Positions 1-7,875 of a stretch of DNA of 64,000 nucleotides are shown here, piece after piece. The notes beneath the pieces were generated by a model. The model did no database searches, had not been told where the DNA came from, and worked only from the letters and a program-made list of their open reading frames with translations. The number at the start of each line of letters is the position of its first letter. The stretch's first letter is position 1. The position numbers and the translations under genes are program-made. Source of the DNA: Planctomycetales bacterium ZRK34 (GTDB taxonomy: Bacteria; Planctomycetota; Phycisphaerae; Phycisphaerales; Zrk34); contig CP050848.1 in NCBI GenBank assembly GCA_014873095.1, forward strand, positions 2,418,001 through 2,482,000. The letters run 5' to 3'.

Positions 1-720
1 ATAGCAATCAGCGAAAAACTGCCTAATTTTGCCACCATCCCTGTTTTCTAATTGTTCCCATTCTGCTCTCCAATCAGAATCTTCCCCCAAAAACAAGTCC
101 AGGTTATCACTTTTTCGTGGATAGTAGTATTCCTCCACATTCCTCTCGATGTCCATCCTGTCAGCGAACAGAATGATCAAATCCATAGCTCTAGATTTTG
201 CCAATGTACTGATTGTATTGAAATGAACCTTTAGTGAATAAGGATCAATAAACGCGATGTTCAATGCTCGATCTGGTATTTTCGCAACCACATCATCAAT
301 TAATAGATTTGAGTCGCCACACCATGTGTGTAATTCGGCAGTACATCCAAGCCGAGAGATTCTATTGGTTACCGCTTCTAATGCTTCAAAATCTTGATCG
401 ACAAGATATATCTTATCAAACGTCTTTTGAGTTCCAGCTGCGAGTAATGCTGATCCTGGATAACGTCGAACACGAGAACCCTCTGACACAACTTTGAAAA
501 CACCTGACCCACAAAATAGGTCGATGTAGTTAAGAGACGAAAACTTAGAATGACCCGACATCGCATGAGTTGTGATACCTAGATAGTGCGCGAGAAAAAA
601 TAGCTTTCGAACTGTCCAAGCACCAAAATCATACTCTAAGAGCCCATCCGGCTCTTGAACGAAGTCACACATTCGATCCCATAATTCACGCCCGTAATGT
701 TGTCGTACCACCGGATTCAC
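1..720 (-). CDS. tcmP: Three-Cys-motif partner protein TcmP (partial, runs off left edge)
   Basis: I translated this frame by hand; it stays open from a GTG at 720 to base 1, about 240 residues with the C-terminus missing. It shows the TcmP hallmarks: a WTVRKL..LAHYL segment near residues 35-47, a glycine-rich methyltransferase-like YIDLFCGSG at 65-73 and FIDPYS at 157-162. TcmP proteins have no established biochemical role, but they are known to sit next to three-Cys proteins of the DUF5131/Gp37-Gp68 type. That is the adjacent upstream gene, whose 3' end it overlaps by about 35 bases. The frame is also open upstream of the GTG, so the true start could lie inside the neighbour; an ATG at 672 is another option. 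The gene is visibly more AT-rich than its neighbours, which suggests recent acquisition. Confidence 0.82.
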   Translation of the reverse strand, partial: MNPVVRQHYGRELWDRMCDFVQEPDGLLEYDFGAWTVRKLFFLAHYLGITTHAMSGHSKFSSLNYIDLFCGSGVFKVVSEGSRVRRYPGSALLAAGTQKTFDKIYLVDQDFEALEAVTNRISRLGCTAELHTWCGDSNLLIDDVVAKIPDRALNIAFIDPYSLKVHFNTISTLAKSRAMDLIILFADRMDIERNVEEYYYPRKSDNLDLFLGEDSDWRAEWEQLENRDGGKIRQFFADCY

Positions 721-1495
721 CCAAGAATGAAAAAGGCATTTGATCCCAGAGTTCGCCATCGAGTTCGCGGCCGGTTGATTTTTTGTTCACACCGCCCCAC
801 TGCTTGAAGAAGAACGCGATGTTGTTGTTGCGGCAGCGGTCACGAAGTTGGCGGACCCAAGTGGGGTCCATGGGGCGGGCGCCTGGCCCGGACTCGCCGC
901 CGACGATGGCCCAGTGGATGCCGCGCAGGTTCAGGCGTGGCAGTGGGCCGAGCAGGGGTTCGAGGGATAGAAAACGAATGTGAGCATTGATCTTTCGCAG
1001 ATCAGCGATGCGGTGTCTGACCAAGGCGTTTTCGACGCTGGTGCCCATCCAGATGTTGGGCGTCCAGTTTAGTTGCGAAGCGAACTGCGCGGCGAGATGC
1101 GGGCGCTTGGTGAGAATCTGGAATGTGTGCTGCGGGTTGTCGTTCATCGAACGGAAGACGCGCTGGATGAAGTCGAGCGGGACATCTTCGTGGAAAAGAT
1201 CGCTCATGGAATTGACGAACACCATGCGCGGCGACTTCCAGCGATATGGGTCTTCGACCGCTTCATCGACGAGACCGACTTTGCCATTCCAACGCCCGCG
1301 GTTGTTGATGACTTTCAGATAGTGATGCGTGCGGCCGGCGCTGCCGCCCCGTTTTTCAGCGGCCTCGGCGACGTGGGACAGGCGTTTGGCCATGCGTTCG
1401 GCATAACAATGTTTGCAACCGGCGCTGACCTTGGTACAGCCGACGACGGGATTCCAGGTCGTGTCGGTCCATTCGATGGTTGAGGTTTGCGACAA
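686..1495 (-). CDS. DUF5131 family protein (phage Gp37/Gp68-like, three-Cys motif)
   Basis: The protein is about 269 residues and begins SQTSTIEWTDTTWNP, the typical start of the family. Three cysteines follow at about 20, 27 and 30 (GCTKVSAGCKHCYAERMAKR), a C-x6-C-x2-C arrangement suggesting a metal or iron-sulfur site. Other family blocks are SMSDLFHEDVP, FQILTKRP, WMGTSVEN, FLSLEPLLGP, GGESGPGARPM and FFFKQWGG. The family is found in phages and bacterial islands and its reaction is not established; a radical-SAM-like role has been proposed. I chose the TTG at 1495 because a GGGGGA box precedes it by about four bases; a TTG at 1507 is also in frame. The overlap with the downstream tcmP indicates a two-gene cassette. 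Confidence 0.85.
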   Translation of the reverse strand: MSQTSTIEWTDTTWNPVVGCTKVSAGCKHCYAERMAKRLSHVAEAAEKRGGSAGRTHHYLKVINNRGRWNGKVGLVDEAVEDPYRWKSPRMVFVNSMSDLFHEDVPLDFIQRVFRSMNDNPQHTFQILTKRPHLAAQFASQLNWTPNIWMGTSVENALVRHRIADLRKINAHIRFLSLEPLLGPLPRLNLRGIHWAIVGGESGPGARPMDPTWVRQLRDRCRNNNIAFFFKQWGGVNKKSTGRELDGELWDQMPFSFLGESGGTTTLRA

Positions 1496-1665
1496 GAAAT
1501 CCCCCAAGCTAAAAAGTACCTAACATACACCATACCACGCCGCGGCAGATTGTCAATAACATCGACGCAAATTAGTGCTGGGCGTGAATTTGAGATCGGA
1601 GATTTCCGCTCGATTCTGGCCCCACAGCGGAATGTGAACACGTACACTTGATTTCTATGTGACGA

Positions 1666-2487
1666 TCACGCGGCGGGGGTGTCGTCTTCGATGACGGTGG
1701 GCGCTTCGGCGGCGGGGATGGTCAGTTCGAAGGTGGTGCCGGTGTCATCGGAGCGGGCGACGCGGATGGCGCCTTCGGCTCGCTGGACGAGGTCACGGCA
1801 GATCGCCAGGCCCAGGCCGGTGCCGCGAGAGTGGGTGGCGTCGGGGTCGGGGTCGCGGCGGGTCACGAAGGGTTTGAACACATCGGCGAGGATATCGGCG
1901 GGGATGCCGGGGCCGGTGTCGGCGATTTCGAGGAGGATGTTCGGGCCGCGCCGCGAGGCGGTGATGTTGAGGCGGCCGCCGGTTTTTCGCATGACCTGGC
2001 GGGCGTTGAGGATGAGGTTGAGCAGCACCTGTTGAAGATTCACGGGGCTGATGGCCAACCAGGTGTTTTCGGGGATATGGATGCTGAGCGTGATGCCATC
2101 GCGGGCCGGGGGGCGGGCCATGCAGTTGAAGACTTCGTCGAGCACCTGGTCGAGCCGGCAGTGGTCGGCTTCGTCTGAATCGCGCGCAAACCCCAGCATG
2201 GAACTGGAGATAGATGCAGCCTTCAGGGCCCCCGCCAGGGATTTATCGACGGCCTTGCGGAGCATGGCGATATCCTCTGGCGCCTGCTGGGCCATCTGGC
2301 AGTAGCTGATCATGGGCGTGAGGATATTGTTGAACTCGTGGGCGATGATCGAGGCCATGGTCCCCAGCGTCGCCAGCCGATGCGAACGGGTGAGCCCGTC
2401 CTGGAGCTGGCGCAGCTGAGTTTCGACGGATTCGAGCTGCTGCAGCAGCGCTTCGGCTTGATCGAGCCTGTCTAACGGTGCGGCCAT
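1666..2487 (-). CDS. Cytoplasmic sensor histidine kinase
   Basis: The 273-residue protein has a short Leu/Gln-rich coiled-coil start (about 8-35), then a phosphoacceptor H-box IIAHEFNNIL with the histidine at about 50. The HATPase_c domain follows, with N-box LLNLILNARQ (about 155), G1 box DTGPGIP (about 190) and G2 box GTGLGLAI (about 222). There is no membrane segment, PAS, GAF or receiver domain, so the input signal must come through a partner protein or the coiled coil. No response regulator is adjacent, making it an orphan kinase. The ATG at 2487 follows a GGAAAAGGGG purine stretch. It is divergent from the small gene at 2632. Confidence 0.9.
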   Translation of the reverse strand: MAAPLDRLDQAEALLQQLESVETQLRQLQDGLTRSHRLATLGTMASIIAHEFNNILTPMISYCQMAQQAPEDIAMLRKAVDKSLAGALKAASISSSMLGFARDSDEADHCRLDQVLDEVFNCMARPPARDGITLSIHIPENTWLAISPVNLQQVLLNLILNARQVMRKTGGRLNITASRRGPNILLEIADTGPGIPADILADVFKPFVTRRDPDPDATHSRGTGLGLAICRDLVQRAEGAIRVARSDDTGTTFELTIPAAEAPTVIEDDTPAA

Positions 2488-2631
2488 GACCCCTTTTCCT
2501 TCCCTGGTGCGAGGGGGTTTTGTGCTTTACTGGTATCGGCTTACAACAGTCCGAGGCTTAACCCGAACGTACGGACGGCCATTTATACAACGCCCTACCG
2601 CAGTCAAAGTCCGATATTATCATATATCACC

Positions 2632-2883
2632 ATGCAGGACACCGAACGACTTCTCGAAGAATTGCTGGATGTGCTCGAGCGGCTGGACTTCGACATTCGT
2701 CGCCTGCCGATGGGCGGCGACGGCGGCGGCATCGCGCAGGTTCGAAATCGCTGGACCGCCTTCGTCGACACCCAGGCCGCCCCACTGGATCTGCTGCAGC
2801 AATTGATCAGCCAACTGGATAAATCCGTCGACCCGGACACCATCTACCTGTCACCCGCCTTGCGGGATCTGTTCGACGCGTAA
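2632..2883 (+). CDS. Small acidic hypothetical protein
   Basis: An 83-residue leucine- and aspartate-rich soluble ORF, predicted largely helical (LLEELLDVLERLDFDIR near the start, LDLLQQLISQLDKSVDP near the end). It has no signal peptide and no recognised domain. It begins 144 bases from the divergent histidine kinase start with no strong Shine-Dalgarno sequence. Codon third positions are GC-rich, like real genes here. No function can be assigned; it might be a partner of the kinase, but that is only positional inference. Confidence 0.55.
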   Translation: MQDTERLLEELLDVLERLDFDIRRLPMGGDGGGIAQVRNRWTAFVDTQAAPLDLLQQLISQLDKSVDPDTIYLSPALRDLFDA

Positions 2884-2922
2884 ATGAACAGCGATCACTA
2901 ACAATGATCATTGTTCATTAAC

Positions 2923-3273
2923 TTATGACCTATCTGGTTGGCCCAGCTGTTTTGGATATCGCTCCTTCATGGCGGCGTAACGGCTGTAAACATGCTCGTC
3001 GACTGTTGGTGTGATTCGTATATCGAGAATAGGCAGGTAGATTTCCCTGAGCGTCCGGCCGCGAATCATCCACTGGTAATAGCTACGGTTACAGTGATTA
3101 TATGGCCCATATAGACGACCGCCTGGAAATGTGTTGACAATCCAGTCAAATAAAACCTTATGGCGCGTATGCATGCGGAGGGTGATTTGCGGCTGACGAC
3201 CATCTCCTCCAAAATGCCCTTCTCCAATTAATAAACCGATCAATAAGCCCCAGTCATATTCTGAAATATCCAC
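2923..3273 (-). CDS. LAGLIDADG-type endonuclease-like protein
   Basis: A 116-residue ORF starting with GTG at 3273, preceded by GGAG at seven bases. Its N-terminus, WGLLIGLLIGEGHFGGDGR, resembles a LAGLIDADG helix followed by the beta hairpin seen in single-motif homing endonuclease domains. ITLRMHTRHKVLFDWI and a WMIRGRTLREIYLPIL segment continue the fold. It is free-standing, with no intron or intein visible around it, and is lower in GC than parB next door. It could be an active nuclease, a decayed one or a DNA-binding relative. Its position just upstream of the parS-like boxes is notable. Confidence 0.6.
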   Translation of the reverse strand: MDISEYDWGLLIGLLIGEGHFGGDGRQPQITLRMHTRHKVLFDWIVNTFPGGRLYGPYNHCNRSYYQWMIRGRTLREIYLPILDIRITPTVDEHVYSRYAAMKERYPKQLGQPDRS

Positions 3274-3318
3274 GATCTTACTCCGAAATATGAGTCATCC
3301 CGGCAATGGCACCGATAC

Positions 3319-3389
3319 TGTTTCACCGTAATGTACCACGTGAAACATCCGCCGAAAAGTTGTTTCACCGTAAGGTGCCACGTGGAACA
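3319..3389. other. Two tandem parS-like centromere sites
   Basis: Two 29-base direct repeats occupy 3319-3347 and 3361-3389. Each ends in a parS-like 16-mer: TGTACCACGTGAAACA (3332-3347), matching the bacterial consensus TGTTNCACGTGNAACA at 15 of 16 positions, and GGTGCCACGTGGAACA (3374-3389), matching at 14. Each repeat also opens with an extra left half-site TGTTTCAC (3319-3326, 3361-3368), so the 29-mer carries one near-complete site plus one half. They lie about 100 bases upstream of parB, where ParB would load and where it could autoregulate. Confidence 0.8.
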
Positions 3390-3485
3390 TTTCGTATCCG
3401 GCGCGAGAATCGGCTTGCGGGGAAGCGGCGAAAGCGCTAGACTGGCAGCGTCAACGGAGTCATTTCACTCGACAAGGAGGTCGCC

Positions 3486-4502
3486 ATGTCGAAAACCGGC
3501 AAGCCACGCCTGGGTCGCGGTCTGAGCAGTCTGATGTCGATGCCCGTGTCGGTCGATCCCCCGGAAAAAGACAAACATGCTGACCCGTCAACAGACGCGT
3601 CCAGCGCCCCGGCTGAATCAACGGCGGCGTCGAACGTCGGCGACGCGGCGCATGTTGAGTCAACGGATGATGCGACAGCAGATGATAACGCGGCGGGTGG
3701 GTTGACGTGGGTTGCGGTCGATGCGATCCAAACGAATCCATTTCAGCCCCGGCAGGTGTTTGACGAGGCGTCGCTGGGTGAACTGGCCGCGTCGATCAAG
3801 CAGGATGGGTTGATGCAGCCGGTGGTGGTGCGGCCGGATGGGTCCGAAGGGGGGTATCAGCTCGTGGCCGGTGAACGGCGCTGGCGAGCGGCCCGCCTGG
3901 CGGAGCTTGAGCGGATTCCCGCACTGGTGCGCGAGCTGAGCGACCGTCAGATCGCCGAGTGGGCGGTCATTGAAAACCTGCAACGCGAAGATTTGAACCC
4001 GGTCGAAAGGGCGGAGGCGTTTGCCCGGCTCGTCGAGCGGTTTGACATGCGTCATGAAGATGTGGCCGACCGCGTCGGCATCAATCGGGCCACGGTCACC
4101 AACGCGCTGCGTCTGCTGGATCTGCACGCAGATGTGCTGGGGCTGGTTCGAGGTGGTCAGTTATCGGCGGGTCATGCCCGGGCGCTGCTGGGGCTATCGG
4201 ACCCTGAAGCCCAAGTGGCGCTGGCCAACAAAGCGGTAGCGGGGGGCTGGTCCGTGCGGGCAGTCGAAGAGGCGGTGCGCCAGATGAACCGTCCGGCTGA
4301 TTCGAACGATGGTCAGACCACGAAGAAGACCCGCAGCTCAGCCCACCTGGATGACCTGCAGCGACAGGTCGCTGATCAACTCGGCACCCGGGTCCGCATC
4401 AAGCCCGGCCGCAAGAAGGGCAGCGGCACGCTGTCGATCGAGTTTTACGACCTCGACCAGTTCGACGGCCTGCTCACAAAGCTCGGCGTCAACCTCGAAT
4501 GA
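3486..4502 (+). CDS. parB: Chromosome partitioning protein ParB
   Basis: The 338-residue protein has a basic N-terminus (KPRLGRGLSSLM) of the kind that stimulates ParA, then a variable acidic linker to about 70. The ParB nuclease-like domain carries GERRWRAAR at about 129-137 and ENLQREDLNPVERA at 163-176. A helix-turn-helix follows (DVADRVGINRATVTNALRLL, about 192-211), and a C-terminal dimerisation region ends in FDGLLTKLGVNLE. AAGGAGG precedes the ATG by five bases. ParB is a CTP-dependent clamp that loads at parS; two such sites lie just upstream. No parA is visible on either side, which is unusual because the pair is normally adjacent. Confidence 0.95.
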   Translation: MSKTGKPRLGRGLSSLMSMPVSVDPPEKDKHADPSTDASSAPAESTAASNVGDAAHVESTDDATADDNAAGGLTWVAVDAIQTNPFQPRQVFDEASLGELAASIKQDGLMQPVVVRPDGSEGGYQLVAGERRWRAARLAELERIPALVRELSDRQIAEWAVIENLQREDLNPVERAEAFARLVERFDMRHEDVADRVGINRATVTNALRLLDLHADVLGLVRGGQLSAGHARALLGLSDPEAQVALANKAVAGGWSVRAVEEAVRQMNRPADSNDGQTTKKTRSSAHLDDLQRQVADQLGTRVRIKPGRKKGSGTLSIEFYDLDQFDGLLTKLGVNLE

Positions 4503-4538
4503 TCGTAAATACTTGTAAATAATTATTTTGTAAAAATA

Positions 4539-4739
4539 TCACCCGATCAGAAACGGGGCGATGGTCAGCGCTACGCCCACCAGCAGATTCGCCAGGGCGC
4601 CGGGGATGAAATACGGGTATGCCATCAGCAGCACGCCCGCCACGATGTAGCGCGGCTCGACCTGCTTGCGGCCGTAGATGAGCATGCCCATGCCGATCGA
4701 CCCGAACAATATCGAAAGCAACAGAACGTTGGCATCCAT
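4539..4739 (-). CDS. Small two-helix membrane protein
   Basis: About 66 residues: a first membrane helix (VLLLSILFGSIGMGMLIYG), a short basic turn GRKQVEPRY, then a second hydrophobic stretch (VAGVLLMAYPYFIPG) running into a third (ANLLVGVALTIAPFLIG). I chose the ATG at 4739 because GGAG precedes it by six bases; an in-frame ATG (4751) lies upstream. No enzymatic motif is present. Similar small hydrophobic proteins are common hypotheticals in planctomycetes, and no role can be stated. Confidence 0.7.
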   Translation of the reverse strand: MDANVLLLSILFGSIGMGMLIYGRKQVEPRYIVAGVLLMAYPYFIPGALANLLVGVALTIAPFLIG

Positions 4740-4897
4740 GTTGATCTCCATCACGGGTTGGCGGATGCGGCGGGGAGGTTGATCAGCCGCCTGAATATTG
4801 ATCGACCATCGACGCTGGCGTGATCAGTCCCCGGCTACCGATACAACGGCCAGAAGGGTATGATGGTTCACCAACGCACGCTGTGTGGGAGCTTCAA

Positions 4898-5206
4898 ATG
4901 ATTCGAAGAGTGATCATGCCGATTGTTTTTCTGCTGGTCGGGGCCGGCATCATGTACTGGCTGCTGGGCCATCACATCGTGATCACGGACAGCGACCGGG
5001 TGATCGTCCCCAAGGCGTCGATGGGGCTCAGTGACAGCTATGTCGACATCGTCGACTGGACCGCGGAAGACTTCAAGGAACACCCCGAACTGACCAAGGC
5101 CCTGGTCGACAACGGCCACGGCGACCTGATCGTCGAAACGGCGGGGCAGAAGATACTCGACGCCGTCAAATCCAAGGCGGACGAGTGGTTCAAAGGTGAT
5201 AAGTAG
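4898..5206 (+). CDS. Membrane-anchored small hypothetical protein
   Basis: A 102-residue protein with one N-terminal membrane helix (VIMPIVFLLVGAGIMYWLLG, about 5-24) followed by an acidic soluble tail with DWTAEDFKEHPELTKAL and a C-terminal charged helix. The ATG at 4898 follows GGGAG by six bases; an in-frame start upstream at 4820 has no such box. The topology suggests a tail facing the periplasm or cytoplasm from a single anchor. No family recognised. Confidence 0.65.
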   Translation: MIRRVIMPIVFLLVGAGIMYWLLGHHIVITDSDRVIVPKASMGLSDSYVDIVDWTAEDFKEHPELTKALVDNGHGDLIVETAGQKILDAVKSKADEWFKGDK

Positions 5207-5238
5207 CTGTTAAATATACACTTGACTTGATAGTCACA

Positions 5239-6057
5239 TCACATCGCGTGACAGCTTCTGCACAGCTGATCGCGGACGTTGGGCATCGCCAGCAGGTCGT
5301 TTTCGTGTGAATACACATCGTGGCATGACACGCATCCGATGGTGTTGTTGACCAGTTTGATGCGGGGGTCGAGCTGGCTGCGCGGCACCAGGCGGCTGGC
5401 GGATGAGGTTCGGCCGTTTGAGAAGGTGGTATCGGGGTAGGTGACCCCCATGGGGTGGCTGCGGCCGATGTCGGTTCCGCGTGATCCATCATGACAGTCC
5501 ATACACTGGCGCGACACTTCGTCGAGCACCCCGCCCAGTGAGGCGCTGGCCGACAGGCCCGAAACACCCGAAGGCACGGCCGAGGACGATGACGCGCTGA
5601 TGGCCGCGACACGACCGGGCCAGGTCAGATGAGCGCGATTCAAACGAGCGGCATGCGAGCGGCCGGTGGTTGATCCGCGTGTGTGGCAGTTGGTGCAGAA
5701 GGCGGCGCCGCGCCGATCGGTGCGAAGCAGGCCGTTGGCCCCGCCGGTGAGCGTGTGCTGCTGATTGTCGTCGATGTGGCAGGTGGTGCAGGTGACGCGG
5801 CCTTCTGACAGCGGCAGGGCGTCGGGCACGCGCATCGTGGCCCGCACATCGACCGGATGTGACAGCGCCGAGTCGACCACGTGGCAGCTCGTGCAGGATT
5901 TCGAGGCGGTTCGCGAGGGGCGCGGCAGGTCCAGCCGGGTCGTGTCGATCGACGCCATTTCGATCGGCGCCTCAGCGTGCAGCGCACCGACAGCCACGAT
6001 GGCCCACACCGCCGCGCAGTACAACAAACGCCCAGAGCATTTGGCTTTCAGATCCAA
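5239..6057 (-). CDS. Six-heme c-type cytochrome, exported
   Basis: The 272-residue protein has a hydrophobic signal segment (YCAAVWAIVAVGALHAEA, about 14-30) and six CxxCH heme sites: CTSCH, CTTCH, CTNCH, CMDCH, CVSCH and CRSCH, in three pairs. Distal histidines such as SHPVD and SHPMG resemble the doubled-CxxCH/cytochrome c3-like families. It should be matured in the periplasm and carry electrons to or from outer acceptors. The region between the third and fourth hemes is Ser/Ala-rich and probably a linker. Start is a TTG at 6057 with AGGAG eight bases upstream; no ATG fits. No partner quinol oxidase or porin is adjacent. Confidence 0.88.
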   Translation of the reverse strand: MDLKAKCSGRLLYCAAVWAIVAVGALHAEAPIEMASIDTTRLDLPRPSRTASKSCTSCHVVDSALSHPVDVRATMRVPDALPLSEGRVTCTTCHIDDNQQHTLTGGANGLLRTDRRGAAFCTNCHTRGSTTGRSHAARLNRAHLTWPGRVAAISASSSSAVPSGVSGLSASASLGGVLDEVSRQCMDCHDGSRGTDIGRSHPMGVTYPDTTFSNGRTSSASRLVPRSQLDPRIKLVNNTIGCVSCHDVYSHENDLLAMPNVRDQLCRSCHAM

Positions 6058-6349
6058 AGTTCATTCTCCTGAACTCACCAACGATAATTCTCTCCACTAA
6101 GCGGCTGTATCGGCCCATTACTCAAGCGACTTGACCCCGAATCGGCCGCCGGCGGGTATTCACCAGCCGGCGCGTTCCGCCGCTGGGGGCAGCCCCGATT
6201 GCCTCCCGTAGTCCCACCCGGTAGCTTGGTACGACTTTTCGACCCGAGGCCCAGATTTCACACAACCCAGGTCAGTAAAATCCGCACTCGAGCGTTCTGA
6301 CCTTCACTGTCCAAACACTCGGCCGTCCCCAAGACGTGGAGCCTTCGCC
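6058..6349. other. GC-rich intergenic region with strong hairpins, divergent promoters
   Basis: A 292-base gap between the divergent cytochrome and aldolase genes. It contains a GCCGGC...GCCGGC stem-loop around 6147-6172 and another, GGGGGCAGCCCCGATTGCC, near 6185-6204. This could be the structured 5' leader of either gene. I checked for landmarks of c-di-GMP (GEMM), cobalamin and TPP riboswitches and did not find them, so it is left unassigned. Confidence 0.4.
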
Positions 6350-7333
6350 ATGACCAACAAAGCCCCCTGGATCACCTACCGCCCCGAACTGCAAATCCTC
6401 GACTGCACCATCCGCGACGGCGGCCTGATCAACAACCACAAGTTCACCGACGAAGTCGTCCGCGCCGTCTACGACGCCTGCCTCGCCGCGGGGGTCGACG
6501 CCATGGAGATCGGCTACAAGAACTCGCCCCGCCAGTTCCCCAAAAGTGAGTTCGGCCCGTGGAAGCACTGCGACGAAGAAGACATGCGTCGCATCGTCGG
6601 CGACCACGATGCCCAGGCCACCGGCCTCAAGCTCGCCGCCATGGCCGATGCCGGCGGTAAGAGCGACTGGAAAACGCAGATCATCCCCGCTGCCGATTCG
6701 GTGCTCGATGTCATCCGCGTCGCCTGTTACGTCAGCCAGATCCCCGAAGCCGTCGAGATGATTCACCACGCCCACGAGCTCGGCTACGAAACCACCTGCA
6801 ACATCATGGCCATCTCCGCCGTGCAGGACGCCGAGATCGATCAGGCCCTGGCGGAAGTCGCCAAGACGCCCGCCGGCACCATCGTCGTTGTCGACAGCTA
6901 CGGCGCCCTGTACCGCGAACAGATCGACGACCTGGTCAAGCGTTACACCGCCGCCGCCGATGGCAAGAAGCACGTCGGCATCCACGCCCACAACAATCTG
7001 CAGCTCGCCTTCGCCAACACCATCGAAGCGATCATCCTCGGCGCCAACCGCGCCGACGCCACCCTGCTCGGACTCGGCCGCGGCGCCGGCAACTGCCCGA
7101 TGGAAATCCTCATCGGCTTCCTGAAGAATCCGAAATTCAAGCAGCGCCCCATTCTTGACGTCATCCAGAAGCACATCCTCCCGCTCAAGGAGCAACTGGA
7201 CTGGGGCCCGAGCATCCCGTACAACCTCACCGGCCGTTTCAACCTGCACCCGCGCAGCGCCATGGCCTTCCGCGCCGGCGAAACGCCCGACGACTACATC
7301 GAGTTCTACGACCAGACCATCAGCGACGTGTAA
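6350..7333 (+). CDS. HMGL-like TIM-barrel aldolase
   Basis: The 327-residue protein opens its barrel with LDCTIRDGG (about 15-23), the metal- and substrate-binding D-x-T-x-R-D motif of the HMG-CoA lyase/DRE-TIM superfamily. It has HAHNNLQLAFAN (about 213-224) for the metal-binding HxH, then ADATLLGLGRGAGNCPME. The best description is the aldolase family related to 4-hydroxy-2-oxovalerate aldolase (acetaldehyde and pyruvate products); the true substrate is unknown. There is no LeuA regulatory domain, so it is not an isopropylmalate synthase. GGAG eight bases before the ATG supports the start. It stands alone, with no acylating dehydrogenase partner nearby. Confidence 0.85.
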   Translation: MTNKAPWITYRPELQILDCTIRDGGLINNHKFTDEVVRAVYDACLAAGVDAMEIGYKNSPRQFPKSEFGPWKHCDEEDMRRIVGDHDAQATGLKLAAMADAGGKSDWKTQIIPAADSVLDVIRVACYVSQIPEAVEMIHHAHELGYETTCNIMAISAVQDAEIDQALAEVAKTPAGTIVVVDSYGALYREQIDDLVKRYTAAADGKKHVGIHAHNNLQLAFANTIEAIILGANRADATLLGLGRGAGNCPMEILIGFLKNPKFKQRPILDVIQKHILPLKEQLDWGPSIPYNLTGRFNLHPRSAMAFRAGETPDDYIEFYDQTISDV

Positions 7334-7875
7334 GTCGGTTAACTGGTTAATTGGTGAACGGGCTGATCCGTTCCCCCCTCACGCCGACGCTGAGCCCGCC
7401 GCGGGCGAAGCGTCTGGTACACCACGCGCGCACGCCATGACAAAAACCCCCCAATTTCAAACACCATCATTCCGCCCGACCCACCGCGGTTTAAACCACA
7501 ATATCAGGGTTGGCTTGCCCGCATGTGCGCACAACCCTGTCCGCGCGCCGTCCGCATGCGCACCGGCGCGGCAAAAAAACGCTTAAATAAAACCCTTTTC
7601 CGACGATTTCACCGGGTTTACAGCCTTTGGGCGCGCACATCCGTGGCAAGTGACGACACCTTCGTGCGCGCCCCCGCATTTTCACACCCATAAACCCCAC
7701 CGCGCGCACCAATCCGTCGCCCCCAAAACCCCCGTTTTTCGACTTTCCGAAAACCCCGCGACAACTCCATGCGCACAACCCCGTCGCTCACCAAACCACC
7801 CACCCCCACGTTAGCGGCCGCCCCGAAGGGGCGCTGCACTCCTCTCACACGACAGGGCGGTTTCACATCGCAAAG
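7334..7875. other. Non-coding gap with repeated GCGCAC words
   Basis: No convincing gene. The + strand is cytosine-rich, and the open frames across it are low-complexity arginine/proline-type shadows. Short words of the form (T/C)GCGCAC or GCGCGC recur at about 7422, 7523, 7541, 7557, 7632, 7666, 7703 and 7770. TGCGCACAACCC occurs twice (about 7524 and 7770). The right end carries one copy of a 43-base repeat described separately. Confidence 0.4.
7796..7838. repeat. 43-bp direct repeat, copy 1
   Basis: Starts CCACCCACCCCC and contains the hairpin GCGGCCGCCCCG-AAGGGGCGCTGC. It matches copy 2 at 8559-8601 at 41 of 43 positions. The two copies are in the same orientation and bracket the secreted-protein gene at 7876-8475. 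Confidence 0.8.

Noticed and set aside
3331..3525. Short + strand ORF across the parS-like sites
   Set aside because: It overlaps the centromere repeats and the parB start and has no ribosome-binding site.
6058..6349. c-di-GMP (GEMM), cobalamin or TPP riboswitch
   Set aside because: Stem-loops exist but the conserved core words of these classes are not found on either strand.
6272..7249. 325-codon open frame opposite the aldolase
   Set aside because: Gly/Val/Asp-rich antisense shadow with no signal or motif.
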